Origin: Anniella stebbinsi
Lineage: Eukaryota > Chordata > Lepidosauria > Squamata > Anniellidae
Reading direction: 5' to 3'
Assembly (NCBI GenBank): GCA_029215795.1
Contig: JARDYH010000003.1
Span: 12,971,001-13,035,000 of the forward strand
DNA: 64,000 nt
The translations under genes were made by a program, and so were the position numbers. Under the pieces are notes generated by a model, which did not search any database, was not told where the DNA came from, and saw nothing but the letters and a program-made list of their open reading frames with translations. Below, in pieces: positions 10,758 to 21,060 of the stretch; position 1 is the first letter of the stretch, and every line of letters begins with the position of its first letter.

Positions 10758-11574
10758 TAGGAGTGTGCACCAGATTTGGTCCGATCCATGATCCGGACCC
10801 GATCCGGCCGAAATTGGATAAAATTATCCGATTCCAATCCCCTCATCTGGATTGTCTGATGTCATCCGATCCGATCCGAAAGGACCCAATCCAGATCAGA
10901 AGAGATCGGAGAATCAGACCTCCGCCCTCAACAAACAGTCCTTACCTGCCGGGGCCGCGACATCACCCAGTGGATGACATCACCCAGTGCGCTACTGAGA
11001 GGCAGGCCGCAAAGCCTGTTTTTCAGTAGAAGGGGCCAGCGGACGGCAGTTGACGGCAGTGGGTGCCCCGGCAGGTAAGGAGTGCGAGTGGGGGGAGGGC
11101 CCCACTTACTGCTGGGTAGCCCACTGCCGTCCGCTGCTGTCCACTGTTCCTGTCTACTGAGAAAAAGGCTTTGTGGCCTGCCTCTCAGTAGAGCGCCAGG
11201 TGATGACATCATCACCTGGCGCTCTACTGAAAACTAGGCCACGAAGCCTGTTTCTCAGTAGATGGAACCAGCAGACGGCAACGGACAGAAGCAGACGGCC
11301 CTGGCAGGTAAGGAGTATGAGTGGAGGGGTGGGACAGGGAGGGGGGAGTTAGGCTCCCACTCACCCGCCTCCATGTTTTCCTCATAGGCTTGCATTGGGG
11401 AAAAGCTTTCTTTCCCCCAATGCAAGCCTATGGTGAAAATTGGACTTCCGATTTTTGGATCAGGATCGGGTCCAATCTGATCCGGAAAGCCTCTGATCCG
11501 AACTGAACCAACACGCCAACCCCGGTTCCGATCCCAGTTCCGATCCGATCCAGGGGGGTCCGTGCACATCCCTA
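10758..11574. mobile_element. hAT-like non-autonomous element, GGATCGG group, 817 bp
   Basis: Left end TAGGAGTGTGCACC and right end GTCCGTGCACATCCCTA are inverted and flanked by exact 8-bp duplications ATAGTTAA (10750-10757 and 11575-11582). Inside are repeated GATCCGATCC words near both ends, duplicated segments with CAGTAGA..GGC and GGCCGCAAAGCCTG, a 46-bp near-perfect palindrome centred near 11209, and a fold-back core at 11383-11432. Splice-donor-like CAGGTAAGG motifs occur at about 11072 and 11305 (plus) and about 10942 (minus). No transposase. Confidence 0.9.
11187..11232. repeat. Palindrome with 22-bp arms
   Basis: Two 22-bp arms, TCAGTAGAGCGCCAGGTGAT+GA and its complement, flank a 2-base centre. 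The centre reads TGATGACATCATCA, related to CRE/AP-1-like palindromes. It belongs to the 10758-11574 element; the equivalent position in the 61573-63059 element carries a similar palindrome three times. Confidence 0.8.
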
Positions 11575-11582
11575 ATAGTTAA

Positions 11583-12104
11583 GCCCAGAGCCACATTTAT
11601 CTGGTTGCAGTAAACTGAAATCACCTACAAAAGATGCTTTCAAAGATTAAACTGCCAGTTAGTTACATGAAAGTTAAAGCCACATTCAGGGATAGACAAA
11701 AGGACAAATTCCCAACATACAAATTCCCAAGTAGCTGTCCATCTTTGACCCCCTCTTGTATCTGAAATAACAAGAAAAACAGCAGCAGCAGCAATAATAG
11801 ATTATGATTATAGTTAATAAAGAGTACCATGAAAAGTTGGTAAAAATATCAGGAAGCCCATTCTGCATTTCGAAAAACAAATCCTCATTAGAAGGTAGAA
11901 TTTGGTAACACAATGCCATTCTTTTCGTATTGGTTCTCGCCCTGAGTGGAGGCCACATTCATAAATTACCAGAGAAGTTTAGTTGCTGTTTCCCATGAAG
12001 GGTTCTCAAATATGTGCCTTTCCAATGTGAGAGCCCACTCCACATGGCACAGAGGGCTTTTTCAACAGATTGGACATCAAACATGAACCTTATGTCCAAT
12101 TCAA
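11583..12104. other. No feature recognised
   Basis: AT-rich sequence with a short CAG/CAA run near 11778-11794. Minus-strand frames have no family features. Confidence 0.45.
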
Positions 12105-12620
12105 CATGACCCCCAACCTTTTGGGGCCCATGGATACATTTGGGAAACTGTTGTGGGCACCACAACAAAATGGCTTCCAGAAAGGATACGGCTAGACACA
12201 TAATGGCTGCCACTGAGGTCCGGTTAATCAAAAGTGAGCTGAAGAGGAGGGGGGAATAGTGAGGCTAGAGACTGGGAGGGAGGAGGAAATAGTAAGGCAA
12301 AGGGGTAGAGAAAGAGCAAGGCTAGAGGCTAGGAGGGAAGGGAAAACAGTATGACAAAGGGGTGGAGATATAGCAAGGCTAGAAGCTAATGAGGGAGAAA
12401 TAGTGAACTAAAGAGATGGGGAAAATAGCAAGGCAAAAAGGTAGATGGGAGAGAAAGAGCAAGGCCAGAAGCTAGAAAGGGAGTGAAAAAAGACTACTGG
12501 CATGTTTTCCAAGGATGTATGTATGTATGTATTTATTTATTTATTTAGATGGCAGGGAGTGGAGAGCTTTGAGAAAACCATTGGAGGCGCCACGGCACCT
12601 ACGGCCGCCACATGGGGGAA
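12105..12620. mobile_element. Probable non-autonomous element with internal purine-rich array
   Basis: Begins with a CCCCCAACCTTTTGGGGCCC phrase and ATGGCTTCC / ATGGCTGCC pieces, and ends near CATGGGGGAACTCTGG. This framing is familiar from reptile interspersed repeats, though I cannot name the family. The middle (12238-12490) is a degenerate array of about 60-bp units built on AGCAAGGCTAGAGGCTAGG. Ends and target duplication are not established. Confidence 0.4.
12238..12490. repeat. Degenerate purine-rich minisatellite
   Basis: Copies of CAAGGCTAGA..CTA start near 12258, 12318, 12375 and 12460, spaced about 60, 57 and 85 bp. The plus strand is almost all purine with short breaks. Confidence 0.65.
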
Positions 12621-12889
12621 CTCTGGATTAAAGGATAGGTAACTAATCAACTAAAAGCCTTTGCTCAAAGGAATCAAAGCGATATATAATTATCCTGCTT
12701 CATATTCCTGAAGTATGCATTCAGGTTAGACCTAGGTCCATAGACTGAATCCGCAGTGACATCTCCTACACACCTTGACAGCAGCCATGTAAAGACATCA
12801 GTCAGAAGTGTCTACAAACTTCACACTGTCTGAACAATCACATTTTAATTGGTGGCACATATAGAAATATTAACCCCACCCCGTTAAGG

Positions 12890-12891
<2 letters not shown>

Positions 12892-12946
<55 letters not shown>
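12892..12946. repeat. (GA)n microsatellite
   Basis: Uninterrupted GA run of about 26 units; it creates a spurious LSLSLS open frame on the minus strand. Confidence 0.95.
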
Positions 12947-12947
<1 letters not shown>

Positions 12948-13110
12948 CTATATGTTTCATTTTGTAAGTAATTGTAGCCTTAGGCAAACGTAACTTACAG
13001 TCACTGGTGAAGAAGATTTGCTTAGGAGAATTAAAAATCATAGGAGTTATTTCACTTAAAAAAACATGCAAAGAAGCTCAGAAGATTAATATGTGTGCAT
13101 TTGCCTCTTT

Positions 13111-13143
<33 letters not shown>
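13111..13143. repeat. (AAT)n microsatellite
   Basis: About 11 AAT units, possibly the tail of a decayed LINE; no LINE body could be recognised next to it. Confidence 0.9.
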
Positions 13144-13144
<1 letters not shown>

Positions 13145-13479
13145 TTTGATGACATGAAAGCCCAATGCTTCATATGTATTCTTTAAAACCAGAATATGAT
13201 TTCCTAGGCTTCTGTGATTCGGCTTTTGTTCCAGAAATACTGAGTTTGGAGCATGGTGGGAGAGAAAACATAGCACGTGAGTGAGCTGAATTCTGTGTCT
13301 GGGTAGAAAAAAATAAAGTCGGGGCAGGGAGGGAGAGTTGACCATAACCTGAGGCCCTCGGTTCCAGCCGAGTGGCTGTTATTATGAAAGCAAAGGCGCT
13401 CCACACGATCAAAACAGAGCCCTAAACCTTGTTACAAGGCCTTTTACAGCTCCAATATCTATGTTACATGAAAACACAG
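13144..13479. other. No feature recognised
   Basis: Unique-looking sequence with several overlapping minus-strand frames (13052-13412) that lack family features. Confidence 0.45.
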
Positions 13480-13640
13480 CGAAGGGCCTCCCTACACGAT
13501 GAAGTAAATGTCATTCCAGCTGGCATCCTCTCTTCCAGGAAGTAATTTCTCTCCGCTGATAAATCGATACCACAAAAACAAATGAGAGGAGCACAATGGG
13601 CACATTGAGGGTTACGTTTTTATTCATTTCTGAGCCCCTG
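13480..13640. promoter_or_regulatory. Candidate conserved non-coding element
   Basis: Repeat-free sequence with ACGATGAAGTAAATGTCATT, GATAAATCGATACCAC and GTTACGTTTTTATTCATT words. The last contains a CDX/HOX-like TTTTATT core. Suggestive texture only. Confidence 0.22.
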
Positions 13641-14097
13641 CAGCCATGTATTTAAAAAGAAGACGATGAAGACGCACACATACATGCACACATCGAGGCG
13701 GAGAAGGATGCACTTGAGCTTACAAAAGAGAGACACAGAGAGAAGCACAAGACGAAAGAGAAAGATGAAAGACTGGAAGATGGAAAGGAAAGAGATCTCA
13801 AATCCAGCAAATGCTGCATATCGTATTATATTTTGGAGGGAGCGGAGAAGTTAATCACTGATATTGATTTAAAGTAATTTCCAAATTTAATGTGATATTA
13901 AACTTGGAGGGGGGAGGATGTTCCATAAAGTTGGATATGTAACAAACACTTTGGGGGGGGGGGGGGAATAACATATTGTACATGATTGATAGCAAGTCAG
14001 GCACAGCTAAATATTCTTCTGGAAATATATCGAATTCCACTGATGTTCCCATTGGATTTAGACACATGTCTCTTTCTTGAGAACAGGTCCAAATTAA
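13641..14097. other. No gene; G run present
   Basis: Purine-rich 13660-13850 with a 62-residue Arg/Lys-rich chance frame. An uninterrupted G run of about 15 lies near 13952-13967. Confidence 0.5.
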
Positions 14098-14420
14098 GAA
14101 CATAAAAGAGCCATAAGAACATCAGAAGAACCATGATGGATCAGACAATGGGTCCATCTAGTCTAGCATTCTGTTCACACAGTGGCCAACCACAAGTAGG
14201 ACATGAGTGCAATAGCACCCTCCTCCCAGGTTTGCCAGCAAGTGGTATTGAGAGACATGCTGCTTCTAATACTGGAGGCAATATATTGCCATCAGGACTA
14301 GTCACCACTGAAAGCCTTATCTTCTATGAATTTGTTGAATTCTCTTTTACAGTCACCCAAATCGGCAGCCATCATTGTATCATATGACGGTGAATTCCAT
14401 AGTTTAAATAGGGTGGGGGA
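14098..14420 (-). mobile_element. CR1-like LINE 3' region, antisense
   Basis: Starts with AAGAACAT..CATAAGAACATCAGAAGA (reverse complement of a TTCTTATG-type CR1 tail), then GATCAGACAATGGGTCCATC and later CTTATCTTCTATGAATTTGT and TGGTGAATTCCATAGTTTAA-like text. The same order appears at 37828-38165 and 47487-47763. This is a 5'-truncated CR1 fragment. A further piece (CATCTCCCT...GAGAAAAACATCTCCC) at about 14560-14700 continues the same element after an interruption. Confidence 0.78.
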
Positions 14421-14545
14421 AAACCTGTAGCCCTAAAGATGTTGTTTGATTACAACTCACATCATCTCTGACATTGGCTATGCTGGCTGGGGCTCATGGG
14501 AACTGGAGTCCAACCACATCTGGAAGGCTATAGTCTCCCTGTCCC
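14421..14545. mobile_element. Short palindromic repeat, ACTCCCATCAT family
   Basis: Contains TTACAACTCACATCATCTCT and GCTATGCTGGCTGGGGCTCA ending with GGAACTGGAGTCCAACCACA. The same pattern (CTCCCATCAT...CCAGCATGGC...GGAGTTGTAGTCC) occurs at 20940-21060, 29885-30000, 53195-53310 and about 54160-54240. The outer words are inverted repeats, so this is a small fold-back element. Here it lies inside the antisense CR1 copy. Confidence 0.65.
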
Positions 14546-14700
14546 TGAACTAGGCACTGTGTGCAGAAGTACTTCCCTTTGTCCTGAATCTCCCACCATT
14601 CAGCATCTTCAGGTGACCCAGTGGATCTAGTATTATGAGAGAGGGAGAAAAACATCTCCCTATCCAGGCAGAGGAGAAAAAACAAACGAAGGAAAGTGCA
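14546..14700 (-). mobile_element. CR1-like LINE fragment, continuation
   Basis: On the minus strand this reads as the segment coding for the FSLSHNTR-type tail seen in sense at 15895-15930. It therefore extends the CR1 copy at 14098-14420, which the small palindromic repeat interrupts. Confidence 0.6.
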
Positions 14701-15104
14701 TCACTTTCCCCAAAAGGTCTCCAAAAAGGGTCAGTTTTTCTAAGCAAATTATGAAGTGAACCAAGGCAAACTCACTCATTATTACAGAGGAAATGCCAAA
14801 TCAATTGGATATGTGTCTTATGATAGTATCATCTGAGTTTAACATTTGTCCAGAACTGCAGTAAGCACATTACTGACATGAAGATACAGGACATGTCCTT
14901 TATCCAACAAGGCTGTTTCCTTGTCAAAGAAAGAAATTCAATCAGATTTAGGGATATCAGAGAAATCCATTTGAGGGATGGAGTTTGACAAGTTTTCCTA
15001 GGTTCAGCCCCCAAGATTTGGCTTCAGTTCTCGCTGCGGCACCCAACTTGGTCTGCAGCAGGTTGAGCCTGTTTGCAGATTTTCCAGGAATTTTGTGGAT
15101 TTCC
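14701..15104. other. No feature recognised
   Basis: AT-rich, with no repeats identified. Confidence 0.45.
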
Positions 15105-15107
15105 CCC

Positions 15108-15228
15108 ACAGGTTCTACAATTTGCACAAATTTCTGAACGATTTGCTCTAATTATGGCCAAAATTGTGCAAACATAGCCATAGTTTGCGCAAATTGCTCA
15201 GGAATTTCCGCAAATTGCAGAACCTGAA
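15108..15228. mobile_element. Fold-back repeat, CAAATTTGC family, copy 1
   Basis: The left arm (GGTTCTACAATTTGCACAAA...) and right arm (...TTCCGCAAATTGCAGAACC) are inverted over about 50 bp. Related sequence is at 38405-38690 and 59255-59460, each continuing into AAATGTCT..AGAGTTCGG or CTGGCCC-like text. This defines a non-coding fold-back family. Confidence 0.65.
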
Positions 15229-15732
15229 AAAAATGCACAAAATGTCTCCAGAGTTCGGAGAAGGGCCCACAGTTCAGCTCACAAATGGAAATGAAGACAC
15301 ACATGCCATGGAAGTCCATCAAATAGGGGAAAAAAACTGGATTTCCTGGTGATGGCCATCCCTAGATTTACACTGTTGTTTTTAACAAACCCTCCAAATC
15401 TTTAGGGGCTCTGGCTTCAGAAATACTCCAAGGGCACAGAAATATGTCTCTTGAGCCCAATGGATTTCGAATATACATTCTTCTTCAAAAGCCACTTTAG
15501 GCATTAATCTTTGGTTTCCAACTTCATTGGGACTGCTGCAAGGGAGGCATGAGGTTGTGAGTCCTTAATCAATGTGTCCTAGTTGAATCAGGTTGGAGGT
15601 GAAGCAATGCAAGGAGACTGGTCTGTAGGATCCAAGGGGAAGAAGCTACGGGCAAAAGAGGAAAAGAGCTGGGCAAGGGAGAGGAGCTGGGTTCATGGGC
15701 ATACAGACCTAATGAGGCTTCTGGCTTCAGGA

Positions 15733-16050
15733 TGCAGAAAAGGGCAAGCAAGATGATGAACGGGCTGGAGCAACTCCCCAATGAAGCAAGACTGCAATGT
15801 CTGGGACAGTTTAACTTAGAAAAAAAAGGGGTACAGAGAGACATGATGGTGGTGTACAGAATCATGCATGGTATGGAGAAAGTGAATAGGGAGGCATCTT
15901 TCTCCCTGTCACATAATACTAGAACCCAAAGTCATTCCATGAAGCTGATTGGTGGGAGTCAGGACAGTTAAAAGGCAGTATGCCTTCACAAAGCACATAG
16001 TTAAACTGTGGAATTCGCTACCACAAGATGTAGGGGTAGAATCACTATTA
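15733..16050 (+). pseudogene. CR1-like LINE, reverse-transcriptase C-terminal remnant
   Basis: An open frame from 15732 to 15971 (79 residues) reads in the style of a CR1 ORF2 tail: KMMNGLEQLP, then LFxLEKK-like (FNLEKKGVQRDMM), VVYRIMHG and FSLSHNTRTQ. After its stop the homologous text continues in other frames (AAAAGGCAGTATGCCTTCAC, GTTAAACTGTGGAATTCGCT), showing frameshift decay. It is sense on the plus strand. Its expected 3' continuation (gatggccaccaa...) is missing here but present at 36428. Confidence 0.75.
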
Positions 16051-16200
16051 TTGAAACATAAATACAATGCATTTCACTGCAGTGGAGAAGATTGTGACTA
16101 GGTGGCCCTTGCACCTAGCTCTTAGAAACTTGTGGGGTGCGTCCTGCAAGTTCACTGAGCTTTGCTCGCCCAGCCAAGCTCCAAGGAGCCAGGCAGTGTG

Positions 16201-16628
16201 AGCCTTTGCTGAACACTAGGGAGGCTACACAAGCCTCCCAAGCCTTCCGCAAAGCACACTTTCTGGGGTCTCAGGAAAATACACAATCCCCCATCACACT
16301 AATGGCATGGACGGGGGAATTGCACACTTTCTGGTGGCCACAAAAAGCATGCTTTGCCTGCCTCCCCCCCCCCCTCCACACACCAATTGGGGCCTTACAG
16401 GTCCTCTTCACTTTGCATTAAGAGGGCCTTTAAGACCCCGAGTGGCACATGATGGGGAGGGGGGAAGGCAAAGCACACTTTCTGGGGCCTCCAGAGTGTG
16501 CACAATTCCCCTGGCCACACCATTGGCATGGCAGGGGAATTGCACACTTTCCAGAGGCCCCAGAAAGTGTGCTTTGCCGAGGGCTCAGGAAGCTCACGCA
16601 GCCTCCCAAGTGCTCAGCAAAGGCTTGT
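16201..16628. mobile_element. Nested fold-back element
   Basis: Outer arms 16201-16300 and 16530-16628 are inverted (GCCTTTGCTGAACACTAGGG on the left against CAAGTGCTCAGCAAAGGC on the right). The inner hairpin 16467-16578 begins GGCAAAGCACACTTTCTGGG and ends with its complement. The phrase CAAAGCACACTTTCTGGGG occurs twice forward (about 16251, 16469) and once reversed (about 16558). This is a multi-arm fold-back repeat; the four overlapping open frames here are by-products. Confidence 0.75.
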
Positions 16629-17409
16629 GCGTTCCCATTCTTCAATAGAAGATATTTCTCTTTCACTGACAGCTGTTGTTACATAAGACTGCACTTTAAA
16701 AACATCTTCATATGCAGGTTTTATCAATACCCGCGTTAAAGTTTCTAGCGATCTATTAATGCCAGTATTTTGTTAACTACTTTGATAATTGTGGATCAAT
16801 ATTTCTTAGCCAAAGGGCAGGCCCCCTCTAGAAGATACATTCCTAGATCTCTCACATTTCCAGACTAGAGGATCGTAAGCCTCTGTGATTTCATGTAGTC
16901 TTTGAGATATTATACTCCATCTGGTCATCACTTTATAGCAATTTTCTCTTAGATTGAAACGATGTGAAGAATTAATGCTATACCTGAAGATATTTCCCCA
17001 AATGCCAAAGCTTCTCAGATGACCTAAAGGATAATCTGTCATGGAGTTTTTCTATTTGTTCTGTTTCACAATGATATTTCCAACTGTAGTTCTTTGACAC
17101 CAAGGCTGCAGTTAGTCTATACCAACTTACCTGGGTGCAAACTACATTGAACAGGATTTTCTTCAGAGTAAACATGTATAGGATAGTGCTGTACATATTT
17201 CTTCTAAATAGGAATTTGCTAATATGACATAAATTCATGAAATGGAACAAAGCTTTCTGCACCTCCTTTTCCTGTGCACCCCCGTGCCATGGGTGGTGGG
17301 GAAGTCAGCAAAAAATTATTTGGGTTTTTCAAAAGTGCAATTAATGCTCCCCCAAGTTAATTTTTAGGATCTTCTTAAAACACTTCTAATACTTTTGATA
17401 AATCAGCAC
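16629..17409. other. No feature recognised
   Basis: AT-rich sequence without recognised repeats. Confidence 0.5.
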
Positions 17410-17580
17410 TGGAATCCCATACATACTTAACTGAGAATAAGTCCTATTAAACCCAATGGGACTTACTTCTGATTAGGTAAGTGTAGGATTGCACTCTTGA
17501 GTCTTGTTTACTCTTGATCCATCCAATTTTGAATTCACCACTGCTTACTCCCAGGTAAGTGCATATAGGATTGCAACCCT
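17410..17580. mobile_element. Small interspersed repeat, AAGTCC/AGGATTGCA family
   Basis: ATAAGTCCTATTAAACCCAA with TGGGACTTACTTCTGATTAG and TAAGTGTAGGATTGCA, then a second TTACTCCCAGGTAAGTGCAT..AGGATTGCA phrase. Similar words occur at 23650-23720, 24995-25085 and 46085-46135. The inverted halves around the GGGACTTACT word indicate a miniature fold-back repeat. Confidence 0.55.
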
Positions 17581-17945
17581 AGAAAAGTCCTTAATTGCAC
17601 CGAAACACTGCATACGTACATTAGTAAAGTATAGTGTTGGAAGAGTCTTGCAAATTCCTAAGATCCTGAAATTTGAGATGCAGATGAGTTTCAGTTTTGA
17701 ATATGAGATGTAGAATCGGGTTCTGAATGTGTACACCAGCTTTCATTCCAATTTGTGAAGCTGCCAAATTTCGTAATTAGTTGGCTTGCTGGTCGGACTT
17801 CACCCATTCGAAAGGTTAACTTTTTTAAAGAGCCTGGACCAGCATTTTATGAATTTGCTATTAAGTTCAGAATTGATCATAAGCTTCTGAGCATGCACAG
17901 TATGTATCTGAACACTGCTATTTCCATGCATGTGCTAGGCTGGCT
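17581..17945. other. No feature recognised
   Basis: AT-rich. Its end holds the left target duplication of the next element. Confidence 0.45.
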
Positions 17946-17953
17946 AGATTAAC

Positions 17954-18273
17954 TAGGGTGACCATATAAAAAGGAGGACAGGGCTCTTGTATCTTTAACT
18001 GTTGGATAGAAAAGGGGATTTCAACAGCTGTCATTTGTATGCATGCAACACCTGGTGAAACTCCCTCTTCATCACAACAGTTAAAACTGCAGGAGCCCTG
18101 CCCTCTTTTGTATATTGCCAAGAGGGTAGGATTCCTGCAAATTTAACTATTGTGATGAAGAGAGTATTTCACCAGATGCTGCATGCATATAAATGACACC
18201 TGCTAAAATTCCCTTTTCTATATAACTGTTGAAGATACAGGAGCCCTGTCCTCCTTTTCACATGGTCACCCTA
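17954..18273. mobile_element. Dimeric fold-back hAT-like element, TAGGGTGACC group, copy 1
   Basis: Ends are TAGGGTGACCATAT and CATGGTCACCCTA. AGATTAAC is duplicated at 17946-17953 and 18273-18280, with the terminal A shared. The whole 320 bp folds on itself. Each half is also an inverted repeat (TCTTTAACTGTTGGATAG against CACAACAGTTAAAACTGCAG), and the loop contains a third copy of the terminal motif in degenerate form. No coding capacity. Confidence 0.85.
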
Positions 18274-18430
18274 GATTAACCCTTTTATTACTTATCGTAA
18301 ATTGTGATAATGTTATTTTATCCCACAACCAATCACATTCTAAGAAACAGCCAGGTACGTATATATACAGATGCTTTCGCCATTTCATTCTCACATGAGG
18401 CTTGGTTGACTGTTCAGATGATTAGACTCA

Positions 18431-18500
18431 ACCCCCCCCCTCTCTCTCTCTCTCTCTCCCCCTTTCACTCTCTCTCTCTCTCCCCCCCCCCCTTTCACTC
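18431..18500. repeat. C/CT low-complexity tract
   Basis: C runs alternate with CT repeats; pyrimidine-rich on the plus strand. Confidence 0.9.
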
Positions 18501-19484
18501 TTGTCAGATCAAATTTGGCTTGTCGTTGTTCATATAGTACTTCCTTTAATTTTGTTCAGTAAGTGAATGTGTACTTTACTTATTACTGCCATTGGAAAGA
18601 GTTTCTGTGAGAGACCATGTAAAAACAACTAATCTGGAAGGGGGCACATAATGTGGTGAAGCAAGATGTCATGACACGCTACACATTTCCAAACTACAGC
18701 TCCCAAGATGCACTTTGGCATTGCACATGCTCAAAAGCTTCTTTACGCAGCACGGAAGTTTATTTTAAGGGAAACTTTAATCCCAGTTTACATAGATGAG
18801 TTCATAATTATCCGAGGAGTTCACCCATCACTAGTTCCAGTATCTCAGTTTTCAATGCAAACATCACATATTTATACATCTCTGGCCATCTTAAAAAGGG
18901 GAGTGGTGGTTCAACTTGGGTTGAGCATTCACTTCTGTTTGGGCAAATGTTTTGCTACATGCAATTGCATCACATATACTGGCTCTTAGGACTCATACTT
19001 TTGGGGGGTGGAGTGGAGAAACAAAATTTGTATGTCTTGTGTTGAGGGTATATAAAGAAAAACCTTGCTTGGGTCCTTTCAGATTACTTAGAATCAACAG
19101 CCTGGAGAGAAGAGGTCCTCTTTTAAAATAGAGCTGGGCTGAATTGCTATCAGTTTCAAATTTCATGCCAAAAATTTGCTTATTCAGCCAGGGATTCTTT
19201 TTTCCAGGTATGCAAATCTCACACAAATTGAAACCATCTCTCTATTTGTCACCCAGATCCTGGAAACAAAGCAGTCTTCACAGAGGGTTGTGTAGGAAGT
19301 CCCTGAAGGCTGTGCTGTGTAATTTTTAAATCCCCAAATCCGTGGACAGGAAATACCTCATTCAGAACCAACACAATTTGCCCAAGATTGTGGGGAAGCA
19401 TTCAAGATCTTGAAAGGAATCAAGTTGAAGGGGAGGCTGATGATTTTGAAATCCTTGCCTCCCCATCCCCACCCACAACCTGAT
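18501..19484. other. No gene
   Basis: Contains a small AACTACAGCTCCCAAGATGC phrase (about 18694), a remnant of the ACTCCCATCAT-type repeat. Nothing else recognised. Confidence 0.45.
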
Positions 19485-19618
19485 TTTGCCTGATGAAGAG
19501 ATCTGGAGATCATGAAAGTTTTGGGTCACCCTTGGTTCATCCTAATAAAAGGTCTTGTCTGGTTGCGAATTTGAAGAATTTTTTTATGGACTAGCACAGC
19601 TGACTTTGTTTGATTGTT
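19485..19618 (+). repeat. Interspersed repeat, TGATGAAGAG..AAGGT family, copy 1
   Basis: CTGATGAAGAGATCTGGAGA, CATGAAAGTTTTGG, AATAAAAGGTCTTGTCTGGT and ATGGACTAGCACAGCTGAC appear in the order known from a common reptile repeat tail. Two antisense pieces occur at 39155-39240 and 39440-39500. The class is uncertain (LINE- or Penelope-like). Confidence 0.5.
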
Positions 19619-20179
19619 TAAGGTCCAGAGAACTGAGGAATCTCTGACTTAGCCCACTAGACAAGCTCAAGGGAACGCCCGCGCCAAGAGAAGAGGGGAG
19701 CTGTGTGCTCCTTGAGCTAGTCCCAAAGGACAAAGCTTGGGGCAGCCAGACAAAACCATCTGAGCAAAAGCTTCACCAATTTCCCCCTTTCTGAACTCTG
19801 CATGAGCCCTTTCCCCAGTTCATGCGCCTGTTGCCAGGGCACATGAAGAGCGGCACCGAGAAAATATTTTTGCCCAATCTCAGTGTTCACTTTGAGACAC
19901 AGGGAATGTGTGCCTGGTTGACCCAAAGAAGCACAATATCTGTGTATCCCTTCATGTGAAATTAACATATCAATAAATGAATTCCTTTTAGGAGTGTTGT
20001 GGGGGGAATCATAGATTTCATTAGACCTCAAAACCTGAAGTGCTGAGTTACCTTTTTAGGCCAACTTGCATTTAATTCTCTTCTTGCTATATTAGAGACT
20101 AAAAGGGATGGGGAAAAAATCCTTCTCTCTAATTTCTCTCCCCTTCCCCTCCTCCCCATCTCTTCTTTCATGAGCTGAC
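19619..20179. other. No feature recognised
   Basis: Unique-looking; the minus-strand frame at 19717-20031 has no family features. Confidence 0.45.
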
Positions 20180-20410
20180 CAAGGAGATGAAATCTGGGTA
20201 CTTTAATTACCATTCCAAGCCAACTGCCTGGCCTTTGATATGGAAATACCACTTCAACTCTGGGTCCGCGGCCGTCGCCTCAGCTGTCCCCTTTACCTAC
20301 CAGCCTTACGCGATGAATTTTAAGCAGGCTGGCGAACACCTGATAGCAAGAGCTAGCGAGAACGTCAGCACAGAGTAACTTTCTGGCACTTGTGATGTCG
20401 GTCATCATCT
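20180..20410. promoter_or_regulatory. Candidate conserved non-coding element
   Basis: Repeat-free, with TACTTTAATTACCATTCCAA, CCTTTGATATGGAAATACCA and several CpGs (GGGTCCGCGGCCGTCGCC). It adjoins the stronger candidate at 20600-20845. The 63-residue frame 20187-20378 has no known motifs; a short exon cannot be excluded. Confidence 0.3.
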
Positions 20411-20589
20411 CCAGGAAAGAAGAAGTTGGGGAGCTTCAGGGGTCAGGTACAGATCCATCTGACGTTAGTGGTGGGCTCATATGTTCTCCATGTGCCACAC
20501 AGACACGCACACACTGCTGCCTCAGCTCATGTTTTTTTTAAAAAGAGGAGGAAAATGGGTGGGGGGGAGGGAGAACAGGCAGTTGAAGA

Positions 20590-20845
20590 ATGGATAAGAG
20601 CTGTCATGTACGGTTACTCTGTTATTGTCATCTGCCTGCTTCATGACTCCCGGCTCTGCTATAATTATTAATTGCACTTGTCAACTGTCATTAATTCCTC
20701 TTTAGCATCCCTGTCTTGGAGTAATTAGACAGAACAGCTTCAATGTGCTTATTGTTTGGAGAGGCCCCTGGAAAGAGCCCAGTGGGCTTTGTTGGGAGAG
20801 ACGACTGTCACTAATAAAATAGAGACACCTTGGATTTAGACCTGT
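20590..20845. promoter_or_regulatory. Best candidate conserved non-coding element
   Basis: Contains CTATAATTATTAATTGCACT, GTCATTAATTCC, GGAGTAATTAGACAG and ACTAATAAAATAGAGACACC: four homeodomain-type cores within about 200 bp, in balanced sequence without any repeat hallmark. This is typical of vertebrate developmental enhancers. Evidence is texture alone; alignment to other amniotes is needed. Confidence 0.4.
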
Positions 20846-20939
20846 CGAAGACAAGCAAGGAAGGGATACGCTTGCTGTGTTGTTGCACTTCTGGATTGGC
20901 CTGGTCCTTTGGACAGATGACTGAGTTCTGATTACAAGG

Positions 20940-21060
20940 GCAAAGGGACTTGTAGCCCTACAGATGTTTCAGCCTACAACTCCCATCATGCCTCACTATT
21001 GGCTATGCTGGCTGATGAGTGTTGTGGCCCTCCAAATGTTTTGGCCGACAGCTGTACCAC
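20940..21060. mobile_element. Short palindromic repeat, ACTCCCATCAT family
   Basis: TACAACTCCCATCATGCCTC, GGCTATGCTGGCTGATGAGT and TGGCCCTCCAAATGTTTTGG mirror the other copies (14421, 29885, 53195). The first and last parts (GCCCTACAGATGTTTCAGCC against GGCCCTCCAAATGTTTTGGC) look like repeated ends. Confidence 0.6.

Noticed and set aside
20187..20378. Short coding exon
   Set aside because: 63 residues with no known motif; the surrounding text looks regulatory.
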